Shown here one piece after another: positions 54,355 through 64,000 of a stretch of DNA of 64,000 nt (position 1 is its first letter; every line of letters begins with the position of its first letter). The stretch spans positions 1-64,000 of the forward strand of contig CAZMXG010000003.1 in the NCBI GenBank assembly GCA_964570175.1, written 5' to 3'. Origin of the DNA: RBC074 sp964570175. GTDB taxonomy: Bacteria; Acidobacteriota; Blastocatellia; RBC074. Made by a program: the position numbers and the translations under genes. The notes below the pieces were generated by a model that did not search any database, was not told the DNA's origin, and was given only the letters and a program-made list of their open reading frames with translations.

Positions 54355-54370
54355 GCTTTTCTACAAGATG

Positions 54371-55594
54371 TTATTTGTTCTTTCCGCTGGCCAGTTTTCT
54401 CAATTTCCAGACGCGCCAAATTGTTGCGGGAGAAAAGCCCGCGCGATTGAATTTTCGCAGCAGATCAAACGGGCGTCGCAGGTAATTCCAGTAAACGCTG
54501 CCTTGCTGTGGCGGGCCGTAAATTTGTTCCAGATGCTTGCGCGAGGTGAACAACAACGAAAACAAATTGCCGAGCTTCGCGATTGGATGGCGGCCAAAAT
54601 CGAAATACTCAAACAGCCTAGCCGCGTCAGCGATCGGCAGGGTTTCTTCGGTCAAAGCGGTTTCCAGCGGCAACGAAAGCCGGCCGCTTGGGGCCGCCTT
54701 TTCCAGTTCCGCCAGCGAAGCATTACTGAGCATTTCCAGCAACCCCATTGCTAAATCTGCCGCGCCGCCAAATCCGAATTCTTCGGCTTGCTGAATCGCC
54801 GGTTCTCGCGCTTCAGGATGACGAGCGAAAATAAAAAACAGGTCGGCAATGGTTCGCAAAATGGCTTTGGTCGTTTGCAAATCAACCAGTGTGTGATGAA
54901 TCAGGTGAAATGCCAGGTCGGTGGGCGAAGGCAGCAACAATTCCTTTCCGGCAACGGAAACAGTAACGGCCCGGCTGCGAACTTCGGCAAAGGTGAAATC
55001 GCGTTCGCGTAGAGTAAACTGAAACGCGCGGCGATGAAGCTCCAGAATCAACCCGCTTGGCCCGCGCCTGGGCCACAGATGATTCAGTTCATTGGCCAGC
55101 CGTTGGCGCTTTGGGACAGAACGGCGTCCGGGCAAATCTTCATACCCCAGCGAAGCAACGACTTGATCCGCCTGTTCCTGCCGTTTCGGTTCTACCAGCA
55201 GATCAATATCCAATGCAGCTCGCAAACCGGCTTGCGGGTAATACCCACCCAGCATCAGCGCCGAGCCTTTCAGCGGAATCGCCGTAATGCCTTCTGCTTT
55301 GAGCGCCGTAACCAATCGAGCTGCTTCGTTGGTATACGCTAGGTGCCGGGCCGCCCAGGTTTGGCTGGTGGCGCGCAACCGTTCGCGCGGTTCTTCGGGC
55401 AGGGAATCCAGCAAACCGGCTCGGCCAAGATTGAACCGCAGCAAAGACGCGATGCTATGAAACTCGCTTCGACGAATTGCCGCTGTCCATTCAAGTTCTT
55501 TTTGCGATTCAAACAGTTGCCGCAATCTGGCCGTGCTGGCTTCGGTGGGCAGCAATCCGCTGAGCAACAATTTGTCGGTGGCATTTATTTGCAC
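54371..55594 (-). CDS. Uncharacterised nucleotidyltransferase family protein (NTP_transf_5-like)
   Basis: The 407-residue protein carries the motif IPLKGSALMLGGYYP then RAALDIDLLVEPKRQEQ at about residues 105-140, typical of the NTP_transf_5 branch of the polymerase-beta superfamily with the DxD metal site. The rest is helical with LELHRRAFQFTLRERDF and LAFHLIHHTLVDLQTTKA, matching the family. Proteins of this family are often found near polysaccharide or peptide-modification genes, but no substrate is evident here. It lies 11 bp after the HEPN gene on the same strand, forming a run of nucleotidyltransferase-related genes. Confidence 0.85.
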   Translation of the reverse strand: MQINATDKLLLSGLLPTEASTARLRQLFESQKELEWTAAIRRSEFHSIASLLRFNLGRAGLLDSLPEEPRERLRATSQTWAARHLAYTNEAARLVTALKAEGITAIPLKGSALMLGGYYPQAGLRAALDIDLLVEPKRQEQADQVVASLGYEDLPGRRSVPKRQRLANELNHLWPRRGPSGLILELHRRAFQFTLRERDFTFAEVRSRAVTVSVAGKELLLPSPTDLAFHLIHHTLVDLQTTKAILRTIADLFFIFARHPEAREPAIQQAEEFGFGGAADLAMGLLEMLSNASLAELEKAAPSGRLSLPLETALTEETLPIADAARLFEYFDFGRHPIAKLGNLFSLLFTSRKHLEQIYGPPQQGSVYWNYLRRPFDLLRKFNRAGFSPATIWRVWKLRKLASGKNK

Positions 55595-55605
55595 AATTGA
55601 TCGCT

Positions 55606-55992
55606 TTAGGTGGGCAGTCCGAAAGAGGAACGAATGATTCGCCTGATTTTTCGGCAGCGTTTGACAGCGTCTTGGGCATCAAGTTTTGTTGCTGTCACAC
55701 CAGGATAACGATAGGCGACGGCAAAAGCATTGAGCACATTCAAATCCGTGGACAGATTTTGCCAGGTTGGTTCAAGGGGGGTGACCAGTGTGAGCAGTGC
55801 GTAAAGGTTGTGTGTTTTGGGAATTACCTGCCCCGCTTCTTCGAGACGGGCTTTCAGGTATTTTTCAGCGCATTGTTGCGCGTGATAACAAGCTGCATCG
55901 TAATTTGGCTGTTTTCGAGCGCGACAAGACATTTGCGCCGTCACGAAATCGCCTTCAGCTTTATCAATCCATTCCTGTGTGCTGGGCTTCAT
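55606..55992 (-). CDS. HEPN domain protein
   Basis: The 128-residue protein has the HEPN pattern: STQEWIDKAEGDFVTAQ at the N-terminus, YHAQQCAEKYLKARLEEAG near 40-58 and KTHNLYALLTLV near 63-74, with a C-terminal RCRKIRRIIR. The RxxxxxH RNase motif of toxic HEPN proteins is not obvious. It overlaps the 3' end of the MNT gene by 29 bp, the usual order for MNT/HEPN pairs, some of which act as toxin-antitoxin systems with AMP transfer to the HEPN protein. The ATG at 55992 was chosen because the family starts there; the frame is open to 56016. Confidence 0.85.
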   Translation of the reverse strand: MKPSTQEWIDKAEGDFVTAQMSCRARKQPNYDAACYHAQQCAEKYLKARLEEAGQVIPKTHNLYALLTLVTPLEPTWQNLSTDLNVLNAFAVAYRYPGVTATKLDAQDAVKRCRKIRRIIRSSFGLPT

Positions 55993-56302
55993 AGGCGACC
56001 TTGCCGTGCTGAACAATCTGTTGCATAAACCCGTCCTGCATGGCCAACCGATCCATTACTTGCTGTGGTGTGCGGACAATCAAATCCAGCGCCATCGTTG
56101 GATTGATCTTTGTCAGGATTCTAGCAGCCTGCTGAAGCGGACTGCCTTCAAACGGCATAACAACCATCAAATCCACATCGGAAAATGGCCCGGGAGTTCC
56201 ATAAGCATATGAGCCGAAAAGAACGATTCGTTCCGGCTTGAACTCGCGGGCGATTTGTTCGCAAAGTGTGTTGATTTGTTCTGCTGTGACGGTTTGAATC
56301 AT
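55964..56302 (-). CDS. Minimal nucleotidyltransferase (MNT) domain protein
   Basis: The 112-residue protein carries the minimal nucleotidyltransferase signature GSYAYGTPGPFSDVDLMVV (GSY...DxD) at about residues 32-50. The short C-terminal helix region completes the family length. The ATG at 56302 was chosen by this length; the frame continues upstream to 56383, where it would overlap the 3' end of the MutS-like gene. It overlaps the HEPN gene, so the two are translationally linked. An MNT/HEPN toxin-antitoxin role is possible but not shown. Confidence 0.88.
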   Translation of the reverse strand: MIQTVTAEQINTLCEQIAREFKPERIVLFGSYAYGTPGPFSDVDLMVVMPFEGSPLQQAARILTKINPTMALDLIVRTPQQVMDRLAMQDGFMQQIVQHGKVAYEAQHTGMD

Positions 56303-56366
56303 TGTCTTATGGACCTTTGCCTTATCGGCAAAGATACTTTGCGCGGTTTCGCTGCTTGCCGTCAAG

Positions 56367-58175
<1,809 letters not shown>

Positions 58176-58286
58176 TCGTTCGATCAGTCAACGGGGAAGT
58201 AAGTTGGAAACGCTGACTGTAGTGGCGAGGCTGAGGGATTTCAAGAAGGCAAATTTGTCGCGTGGCCTGAAGCTGCGTTTTCCGAA

Positions 58287-58865
58287 TTATTCGGCATCAA
58301 TCTGTGGTCTTGCCCTTTGTCGCCATAACGTTTGCGGCAGAAACGTGACAAATTCGTAAACGATCCCCGGCAGTTGGCGAAAATCATCCGCCAGCGATTG
58401 GCGTTCTGTGCCGACAATAAAAGCTCCGCGTTGCATGGCAAATAAATTGAAAACCGCTGAAACCATGGAAAGCGAAACCGAGGCCACGATGCTGGTGGTC
58501 AGCTTCCTGGTACCACTGGCCCAGTGCAGCAAAAATTCCAGCGAATGATTGATGGCTGGCATGGCCAGCATCATCACCAACAAGGCTAGCCGGGCGGGGC
58601 GAGCGCGCCGAAACGCCTCGGTCGCCGAACCGTAAAACCCGGCAACTGTGATGTAAAACACCGCTTCAACAAGCATCGCGGCAACGGCCGCTGAAACTCC
58701 AGCTCGCAAATTGGCAAAGAAGAACAATCCGCCGCGTGTCAGCGCGCTTAATACAGCCGATTTCCAATTCCAGCGACGAATCAGGTTTTCAAATGGATGG
58801 CGAAGCAAGCTCAACGCTGCTTCGCCAACAGTAGGTGAATTCAAATCACGATTCACTAATTGCAT
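58287..58865 (-). CDS. Membrane protein of unknown function
   Basis: I do not recognise a family. The 192-residue protein has about four hydrophobic segments (near 38-52, 55-78, 90-110 and 125-145; for example VSAAVAAMLVEAVFYITVAGF and LALLVMMLAMPAINHSLEFL). The ATG at 58865 lies 20 bp inside the 3' end of the upstream glycosyltransferase gene, so translation is probably coupled. The pairing suggests a role in the same envelope or lipid-glycan step, which is an inference from overlap alone. Confidence 0.7.
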   Translation of the reverse strand: MQLVNRDLNSPTVGEAALSLLRHPFENLIRRWNWKSAVLSALTRGGLFFFANLRAGVSAAVAAMLVEAVFYITVAGFYGSATEAFRRARPARLALLVMMLAMPAINHSLEFLLHWASGTRKLTTSIVASVSLSMVSAVFNLFAMQRGAFIVGTERQSLADDFRQLPGIVYEFVTFLPQTLWRQRARPQIDAE

Positions 58866-60114
58866 CCTGCCTCACAGTTGACGAAGGTAACGGTTGGCGC
58901 ACAGCGCGTTCAGCGGCTGCACGCTGGGCACAAAGTTCATAAGCCTGCCAGACTGCCTCGAAGACGCTGTCCCACGAAGCGTGGCAGGCCAGTTCGCGCG
59001 CGGCTTCGCGCATCTGCGAATGAAGTTCCGGCTGCGAAATCAAACCCAAGGTCGCTTTCAGAAAGTCAGACTCGCTTCGCGCCACCAAACCCGTTTTGCC
59101 GTCACGAATGATGAATTTTGGGCCGCCTTGATCGCTGACGATTGCAGGCACGCCCGACGCTTGCGCTTCCAGCACGACGTTGCCGAAAGTGTCCGTATGC
59201 GAAGGGAAGACGAACAGATCGAAATTCGCGTAAGCACGTGCCAACGCTTCTCCCTTCAACACACCGGTAAAGCTCGTGGATTGCATTTGCTGTTCCAGCC
59301 AGTTGCGTTCGCTTCCAGTTCCGACCAGAACGAAACGAAAATCTTTGATGCCAGCCGCCAGCAATCCTTTTTCCAGGTCGGCCAGCAACCGCACATTCTT
59401 TTCCGGCGTCAGCCGTCCGACGTACCCAATCGTGAAAACCCCTTCTTTTCGTTCGCGTTTTGCCGGAGCAAACAGGTTTGTGTCCACGCCGCGCCGCATT
59501 ATGAACACTGGCCGGTTGGTGTTTCGGTGCAACATTTCGCCAAGCTCTTCGTTGGGCGCCAGAAAAACTTTGCCGAGTTTGTAAAACTGCAGCGTCAGTT
59601 TCAGGCTCAATTGTTCGGCACTGCCTGACAGCGAAAATCGCCGAATGTCTGGCAAAAAAGGCATCAGTTTTTCCAGCCGTTGTTTGGCATATTCGTGGAC
59701 GTTGGTATGCCAGGACATGACAATCGGCAGTTTCAATTTGCGGGCGACGTAAACGCCCAGCAAGCCAATGTCGCTGGGACCAGTGACGTGAATGACGTCT
59801 GGGTTAAATGCGCGAACCGTTTTCAGCGCCAGCCGCGCGTGCCGCATCATCAACAAATCAAAGCGCAAATCGGCGTCCAGCTTGAAGCCAAACCTGCTTC
59901 GCGGCAGCACCAATCGCTGAAAACTGCCATCTTTAATGACCTTTGCATCCCGGCTTAATTGACCTGTTTCTCTGTCACGGCCCCCGGCGTGGACGCACAA
60001 AAACGGTAGTTCGTGGCGTTTGGCAAACGCTGCCAGCATTCGGCTGGTATGTGCCACGCCGTTTACTTCTGTGTAGGAATCCGTAAAGAAAGCGATTCTT
60101 TTTTTAGTTTTCAT
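58846..60114 (-). CDS. GT4 family glycosyltransferase
   Basis: The 422-residue protein has the GT-B fold of retaining GT4 enzymes. The N-terminal domain starts KKRIAFFTDSYTEVNGVAHT with VIHVTGPSDIGLLG near 115; the C-terminal nucleotide-sugar domain has IGYVGRLTPEKNVRLLADLE near 228, FVFPSHTDTFGNVVLEAQAS near 310 (the E-x7-E-type motif) and GVPAIVSDQGGPKF. Mannosyl- or glucosyltransferases acting on lipids look like this, for example MgtA-like enzymes, but the donor and acceptor cannot be set from sequence. The membrane protein gene overlaps its end by 20 bp, consistent with action at the inner membrane. Confidence 0.9.
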   Translation of the reverse strand: MKTKKRIAFFTDSYTEVNGVAHTSRMLAAFAKRHELPFLCVHAGGRDRETGQLSRDAKVIKDGSFQRLVLPRSRFGFKLDADLRFDLLMMRHARLALKTVRAFNPDVIHVTGPSDIGLLGVYVARKLKLPIVMSWHTNVHEYAKQRLEKLMPFLPDIRRFSLSGSAEQLSLKLTLQFYKLGKVFLAPNEELGEMLHRNTNRPVFIMRRGVDTNLFAPAKRERKEGVFTIGYVGRLTPEKNVRLLADLEKGLLAAGIKDFRFVLVGTGSERNWLEQQMQSTSFTGVLKGEALARAYANFDLFVFPSHTDTFGNVVLEAQASGVPAIVSDQGGPKFIIRDGKTGLVARSESDFLKATLGLISQPELHSQMREAARELACHASWDSVFEAVWQAYELCAQRAAAERAVRQPLPSSTVRQDAISES

Positions 60115-60295
60115 ATTTTTCCTTTCTGCGGCAGCTTCTTTGCAAGCGCCATTCTTAAGATCTGCTGCAAGCGGCTTCTCTTTGCATTGTCTGTGCGGAC
60201 GAATTGGGTGGGAGCGTAAACGGGTGACCAGGTAAACCGGTTAAAGTGGGAATAAAATTCTTGTCAGAAGGGGGCTCAGTATCGAATTTGGCACG

Positions 60296-60775
60296 CTACT
60301 GCGCTTTATAAATGACTTGCCCTTTGCTGCCGATGATCGCGCCGACGACTGCGCCAGCCGCTGCGCTGAAAACGGCAATCGGGTATTCAACCGCATAACC
60401 GGCATCGGTGGCTTCGCCTACGCCATACCCAATTCCATACCCCCCAACGAAGCCCAGACCACCTAGAATGGCTGCATAACCGATCGTCAACGCGGCGGAT
60501 TTCTTGCGGATTTCGGCAATCTCTTCCCGCTTTAGCTCAATTTCTTTTCCGGGGGCTTTTGCCGACAGTGTGATCGAATCCGCCGTAACCGTCACCAGTT
60601 TTCCGGTGATTTTCTGCCCCGTCTTTGTTTTGATCTTGAGCTTCGAACCGGGTTTGATCTTTTGCGCTTCAGCCCAGTTGCTCTTGCCGCTCTGTGCAAG
60701 AACTGTCTGAGCGGAAAACGTGAAAGTCAAAAACAAACTCAGGAATAGAAATCCTCCGAACAGTAATCGTCGCAT
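60296..60775 (-). CDS. Secreted or envelope protein with glycine-rich membrane segment
   Basis: The 159-residue protein has a signal peptide (MRRLLFGGFLFLSLFLTFTF, cleavage near VLAQ), a small beta domain (about 40-90; PGSKLKIKTKTGQKITGKLV, TADSITLSAKAPGKEIELKR) that resembles the strand repeats of the DUF481 protein at 5546, and a Gly/Ala-rich hydrophobic segment (about 95-150; GGLGFVGGYGIGYGVGEATD, AAAGAVVGAIIGSKG) like a glycine zipper. GAAGGAG precedes the ATG at 60775; the open frame to 60850 is not used. Function is unknown. Confidence 0.78.
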   Translation of the reverse strand: MRRLLFGGFLFLSLFLTFTFSAQTVLAQSGKSNWAEAQKIKPGSKLKIKTKTGQKITGKLVTVTADSITLSAKAPGKEIELKREEIAEIRKKSAALTIGYAAILGGLGFVGGYGIGYGVGEATDAGYAVEYPIAVFSAAAGAVVGAIIGSKGQVIYKAQ

Positions 60776-61118
60776 AAGCCTCTCCTTCAATCGTTGAGCG
60801 AACTGGTGAACATCTGAAAGATCAGGTTGCAAATGATGTTCCCAGCCCAAAGCCTGCGAATTTACAGGTGTAGGCGAAGCCTGACGACTTTTGCCGCAAT
60901 AAATAGCGGACAGTTGTCGCCCTTTTGATGGCAGGACGGTGAAAGATTTAATGCTGGTTTGATCGCTTCTTGAGCCTCTCCTAACACCGCGCGGCTAGAC
61001 TAAGAGATCAATCCTCACTAACATCTCAAAAAAAATCGCCAAATGATTTCAGTCCGAAAGTTATCTACTTGCTGTCGCTGACTGAAGCGCGTCCATCTTC
61101 TAGTTCAAATTGCCCATA

Positions 61119-61132
61119 AGGAGGGGCCTCCT
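61119..61132 (+). promoter_or_regulatory. Hairpin that would occlude the ribosome binding site of the TonB receptor gene
   Basis: AGGAG (61119-61123), loop GGGC, CTCCT (61128-61132) directly abuts the ATG at 61133. The 5' arm is the Shine-Dalgarno sequence itself, so folding would hide it. The roughly 280 bp upstream (60851-61118) hold no gene and should contain the promoter. Confidence 0.45.
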
Positions 61133-64000
61133 ATGTTGACTGACAATTCGATTGCCCGGACGATGATTCGGGCCATTGCTCTTTGTATTGTGGTTTTACT
61201 TTCGACGGTTGCGAGCTATGCCCAATTCGACACCGCAACGGTGCTCGGCACGGTGCGCGATTCCAACGGAGCCGTGTTGCCCGGCGTGACCGTGACGCTG
61301 AAAAACGAAAGCACCACCATTTCCGTCAACGCGCAAACCGACGCTGACGGCAACTACCAATTTTCCAATGTTCGAATCGGGGATTACCGCGTCAGTGCCG
61401 AAAAGCAGGGGTTTTCAACTGCCGTGGCGGAACGGGTGAATGTCACGGTCAATGCTCGCCAGCGCGTTGACCTGACGATGCAGCTTGGCGCGGTGACAGA
61501 AACCGTCGTCATCACGGATGCAGTTCAATTACTGGAAACCGATTCCAGCGTGCGCGGGCAAGTGGTGCAGAAACAGCAGATTGTCAGCTTGCCTTTGAAC
61601 GGGCGTTCCTATGCCAACCTGGTCTTGCTGGCTCCGGGAGTGCGCGAATCTTCGACCAACGCCGCAACCGGTGGTGGCCGCGAAGCCGCATTCAACGTCA
61701 ACGGATTGCGCGCGACCTTCAACAATTTTCTGCTGGATGGCGTGGACAACAACGCTTACGGAACCAGCAATCAGGGATTTTCGTCGCAGGTGGTTCAGGT
61801 TTCACCGGATGCCGTGGATGAGTTCAAAGTCCAAACCAACACGTACAGCGCGGAGTTTGGACGCAGCGGCGGCGCGGTAATCAACGCCGCGTATCGCAGC
61901 GGCACAAACCAGTTTCACGGCAGTGTTTGGGAATTTCATCGCAACACGGTTTTGAATGCCGTCGGCTTTTTCAAGCCGGTCAGCGGCGTCAAGCCTCCGC
62001 TGATTCGCAACCAATTTGGCGCCACGCTGGGCGGCCCGATTATCAAAGATCGCACGTTCTTTTTCCTGGATTACGAAGGATTTCGCCAGGTGGCCAAGGA
62101 TATAGCGTTTTCGACGCTGCCGACGTTGCAACAACGCCAGGGAATTCTGACCGGTGACGTTCGCGTTCCATTTGATTTCGTGGATTCAACAGGCGCTACG
62201 GTCAGAGCCGGAACGATTTTCACTGCCGGTCAGCGCATACCGATGACTGCGTTTGCGCGCAAAGTTCTAAACGAATTGCCTGCGCCAAACATTACGGCTG
62301 GCAAGACTGAAACCAGCTTCAACAATAATTACAGTGATCTGGTAACCAATCGAAATTTCAACGACAAATTCAACATCAAGCTGGATCATCATTTCAGCGA
62401 AAAGCTGAACGGTTTTGTCCGCATCAGCCATCGCAAAGTGAACGAATTCAACGGCCCTACGATCATCGGTCCCTCGGGAAGCGGCGGCAATGGGTACATC
62501 AATGTGTTGAACCAGCAATTGGTGGTAGGCACGACTTACATCATGGCGAACGGCTCTGCGCTGGAAGCGCGGCTTGGCATTTCGAAAATCGAAGGCGGAA
62601 AGCGCCCGCCACTGTCAGGCGGTCCAAGCGTGCGTGAACTGTATGGCATCACTGGATTGCCGGATGATCCGACGATCACAGGCGGTTTAACGACGCAAAC
62701 GATCACAGGATTTTCGCAATTGGGCAGACAGGCGACCAATCCGCAATATCAAAATCCATTCACGGTCAACCCGCGGTTCAATTACACGCGAACCCTGGGC
62801 CGTCATAGTTTGAAAACCGGTTACGAATACCTGCGCGTTGACACCGATGTCCAGGACACCAACCCGCTGATGGGGCTGGATACATATTCGGGCCAATTCA
62901 GCCGTGCTTCCACGTCCGCTGCAAATACCATCTTTAACCTGTCCGATTTCTTCTTCGGTGCGCGGGCACAATACGAATTTGCCAACCTGCTGGTCGTCGA
63001 AATGCAGCGGCGGTTGCATTACGCCTATGCGCAAGACGATTTCAAGGTGAATCAGAAACTCACGCTCAACCTGGGCGTGCGATATGAATTTGCCTCGCCG
63101 TACACGGAAGCAAACAACCGCCTGTCCAACTTCGATCCGGCGACGAAAACGATCCTTCAGGCCAAAGACGGTTCGCTGTACGACCGCGCGCTGGTTGATC
63201 CCGATTACAACAACTGGGCTCCACGGCTGGGGTTTGCTTACAACCTGCTGGACAAAACGGTGGTGCGTGGTGGTTACGGCATCGGGTACGTGCATTTCAA
63301 TCGCATTGGCAGCGCCGATTTGCTGGCCACCAACTTCCCGCAAATCACGCGCGCGAACGTTACCCAAAACGCCGCGTTGGCGTTATGCACAGGCACGGTT
63401 TACGCCGATAACTGTTTTCGCCCAACGCAATCAGGATATCCAACCGGATTGCCGAACAATGTGGTGCTGTTTACGCCGCGTGAAACACGCACGGCCTACA
63501 TTCAAAACTGGCAATTGTCAGTTCAGCGAGAATTGCCGGGAAATATGCTGCTGGATGTGGCCTACGTCGGCAATCATGCGGTGAAGCTGTTGTTGCTGGC
63601 CGATTACAACCAGGCGCGCCCGCTGACCACGGCGGAACTGGCATTGCCTGCGGCGCAACGGCCATCGCTGGATGCGCGCCGCCCGATCCAGGGCTTCCGC
63701 TCGATTTCGGCAAATCTGCCCGCTGCGTATTCGAATTACCACGCGCTGCAAGCAAAATTCGAACGCCGGTTTTCAAAGGGAATTTACATCCTGAATTCCT
63801 TCACCTGGTCAAAGGCGATTGATAACGTCGCCCAAGTTTTGGAAGAACCGGGCGGCAACGAAGGGCGTCCGCAAAACCTGTTCAACATGGCGGCGGATCG
63901 CGGCCCCGGCGCATACGACCAACCATTCAACAATACGACCAGCTTCGTTTGGGAACTGCCTTTTGGCAAAGGGCGCGCCTGGCTCGGCAGCCTGCCATAC
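61133..64000 (+). CDS. TonB-dependent receptor with N-terminal carboxypeptidase-regulatory-like domain, partial
   Basis: The reading frame runs 956 codons to the window edge with no stop. A signal peptide (about 1-31) is followed by a CarboxypepD_reg-like domain (about 35-115; VLGTVRDSNGAVLPGVTVTL, DADGNYQFSNVRIGDYRVSA), a plug domain (about 120-240; LPLNGRSYANLVLLAPGVRE, NNFLLDGVDNNAYG) and a TonB-dependent barrel. This form (Oar-like/CTR) is abundant in Acidobacteriota and takes up or binds large substrates at the outer membrane. The substrate is not identifiable. There is no SusD-like partner within the window. The ribosome binding site is inside a small hairpin. Confidence 0.92.
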   Translation, partial: MLTDNSIARTMIRAIALCIVVLLSTVASYAQFDTATVLGTVRDSNGAVLPGVTVTLKNESTTISVNAQTDADGNYQFSNVRIGDYRVSAEKQGFSTAVAERVNVTVNARQRVDLTMQLGAVTETVVITDAVQLLETDSSVRGQVVQKQQIVSLPLNGRSYANLVLLAPGVRESSTNAATGGGREAAFNVNGLRATFNNFLLDGVDNNAYGTSNQGFSSQVVQVSPDAVDEFKVQTNTYSAEFGRSGGAVINAAYRSGTNQFHGSVWEFHRNTVLNAVGFFKPVSGVKPPLIRNQFGATLGGPIIKDRTFFFLDYEGFRQVAKDIAFSTLPTLQQRQGILTGDVRVPFDFVDSTGATVRAGTIFTAGQRIPMTAFARKVLNELPAPNITAGKTETSFNNNYSDLVTNRNFNDKFNIKLDHHFSEKLNGFVRISHRKVNEFNGPTIIGPSGSGGNGYINVLNQQLVVGTTYIMANGSALEARLGISKIEGGKRPPLSGGPSVRELYGITGLPDDPTITGGLTTQTITGFSQLGRQATNPQYQNPFTVNPRFNYTRTLGRHSLKTGYEYLRVDTDVQDTNPLMGLDTYSGQFSRASTSAANTIFNLSDFFFGARAQYEFANLLVVEMQRRLHYAYAQDDFKVNQKLTLNLGVRYEFASPYTEANNRLSNFDPATKTILQAKDGSLYDRALVDPDYNNWAPRLGFAYNLLDKTVVRGGYGIGYVHFNRIGSADLLATNFPQITRANVTQNAALALCTGTVYADNCFRPTQSGYPTGLPNNVVLFTPRETRTAYIQNWQLSVQRELPGNMLLDVAYVGNHAVKLLLLADYNQARPLTTAELALPAAQRPSLDARRPIQGFRSISANLPAAYSNYHALQAKFERRFSKGIYILNSFTWSKAIDNVAQVLEEPGGNEGRPQNLFNMAADRGPGAYDQPFNNTTSFVWELPFGKGRAWLGSLPY

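Overview
The window looks like chromosomal DNA of an Acidobacteriota, most likely a Blastocatellia-type soil lineage. This is inferred from family composition, not from a marker gene: a TonB-dependent receptor with an N-terminal carboxypeptidase-regulatory-like domain, a MacB/FtsX-type permease, a glutamine synthetase III, a winged-helix/AAA/TPR regulator, a beta-propeller sensor kinase, and giant BACON, Ig-like and DUF11 surface proteins. One tRNA-Pro(CGG) is present. No CRISPR array, phage or intact insertion sequence was seen.

Layout. 1-5.3 kb (minus strand): the 5' part of an ABC permease gene, a small ORF, glnN (glutamine synthetase III) and a sigma-54 activator gene. A well-formed sigma-54 promoter and three helically phased repeats lie between the last two, so this looks like a self-contained nitrogen-control unit. 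5.3-8.5 kb: a DUF481 outer-membrane protein, a DUF2203 protein, a secreted glycine-rich protein and a PrxQ peroxiredoxin. 8.5-19.4 kb is regulatory: a large sensor kinase meets, tail to tail, a winged-helix/AAA/TPR regulator that follows a NarL-type response regulator; then come a lone receiver protein, a perfect FNR-like box, a Crp/Fnr regulator and a TPR protein. 19.7-24.7 kb: ilvD, tRNA-Pro, a periplasmic glycerophosphodiesterase and an FHA-like/membrane/trypsin-like protease.

25-54 kb is the most unusual region. It holds two paralogous copies of a cassette with gene order A-B-C. A is a giant protein: beta-helix, six BACON domains, several Ig-like repeats, and three C-terminal LDTR repeats. 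B is a secreted protein of about 350 residues that I do not recognise. C is a giant DUF11-repeat protein with its own C-terminal domain. Copy 1 is A-B-B-B-B-C and copy 2 is A-B-C. Both end in homologous terminators. All five B genes, and neither A nor C genes, lack a Shine-Dalgarno sequence next to the start. Instead they share an AAAGGAG box followed by a hairpin; removing the hairpin leaves 15-16 nt to the start in every case, even where the hairpin is twice as long. Together this suggests a co-expressed, duplicated cell-surface or extracellular system with a dedicated translational control element on the B genes.

54-64 kb: a minus-strand group with an MNT/HEPN pair, a larger nucleotidyltransferase, a membrane-anchored MutS-like ATPase, and a GT4 glycosyltransferase overlapping a membrane protein gene; then a secreted glycine-rich protein; and finally a TonB-dependent receptor that runs off the right edge.
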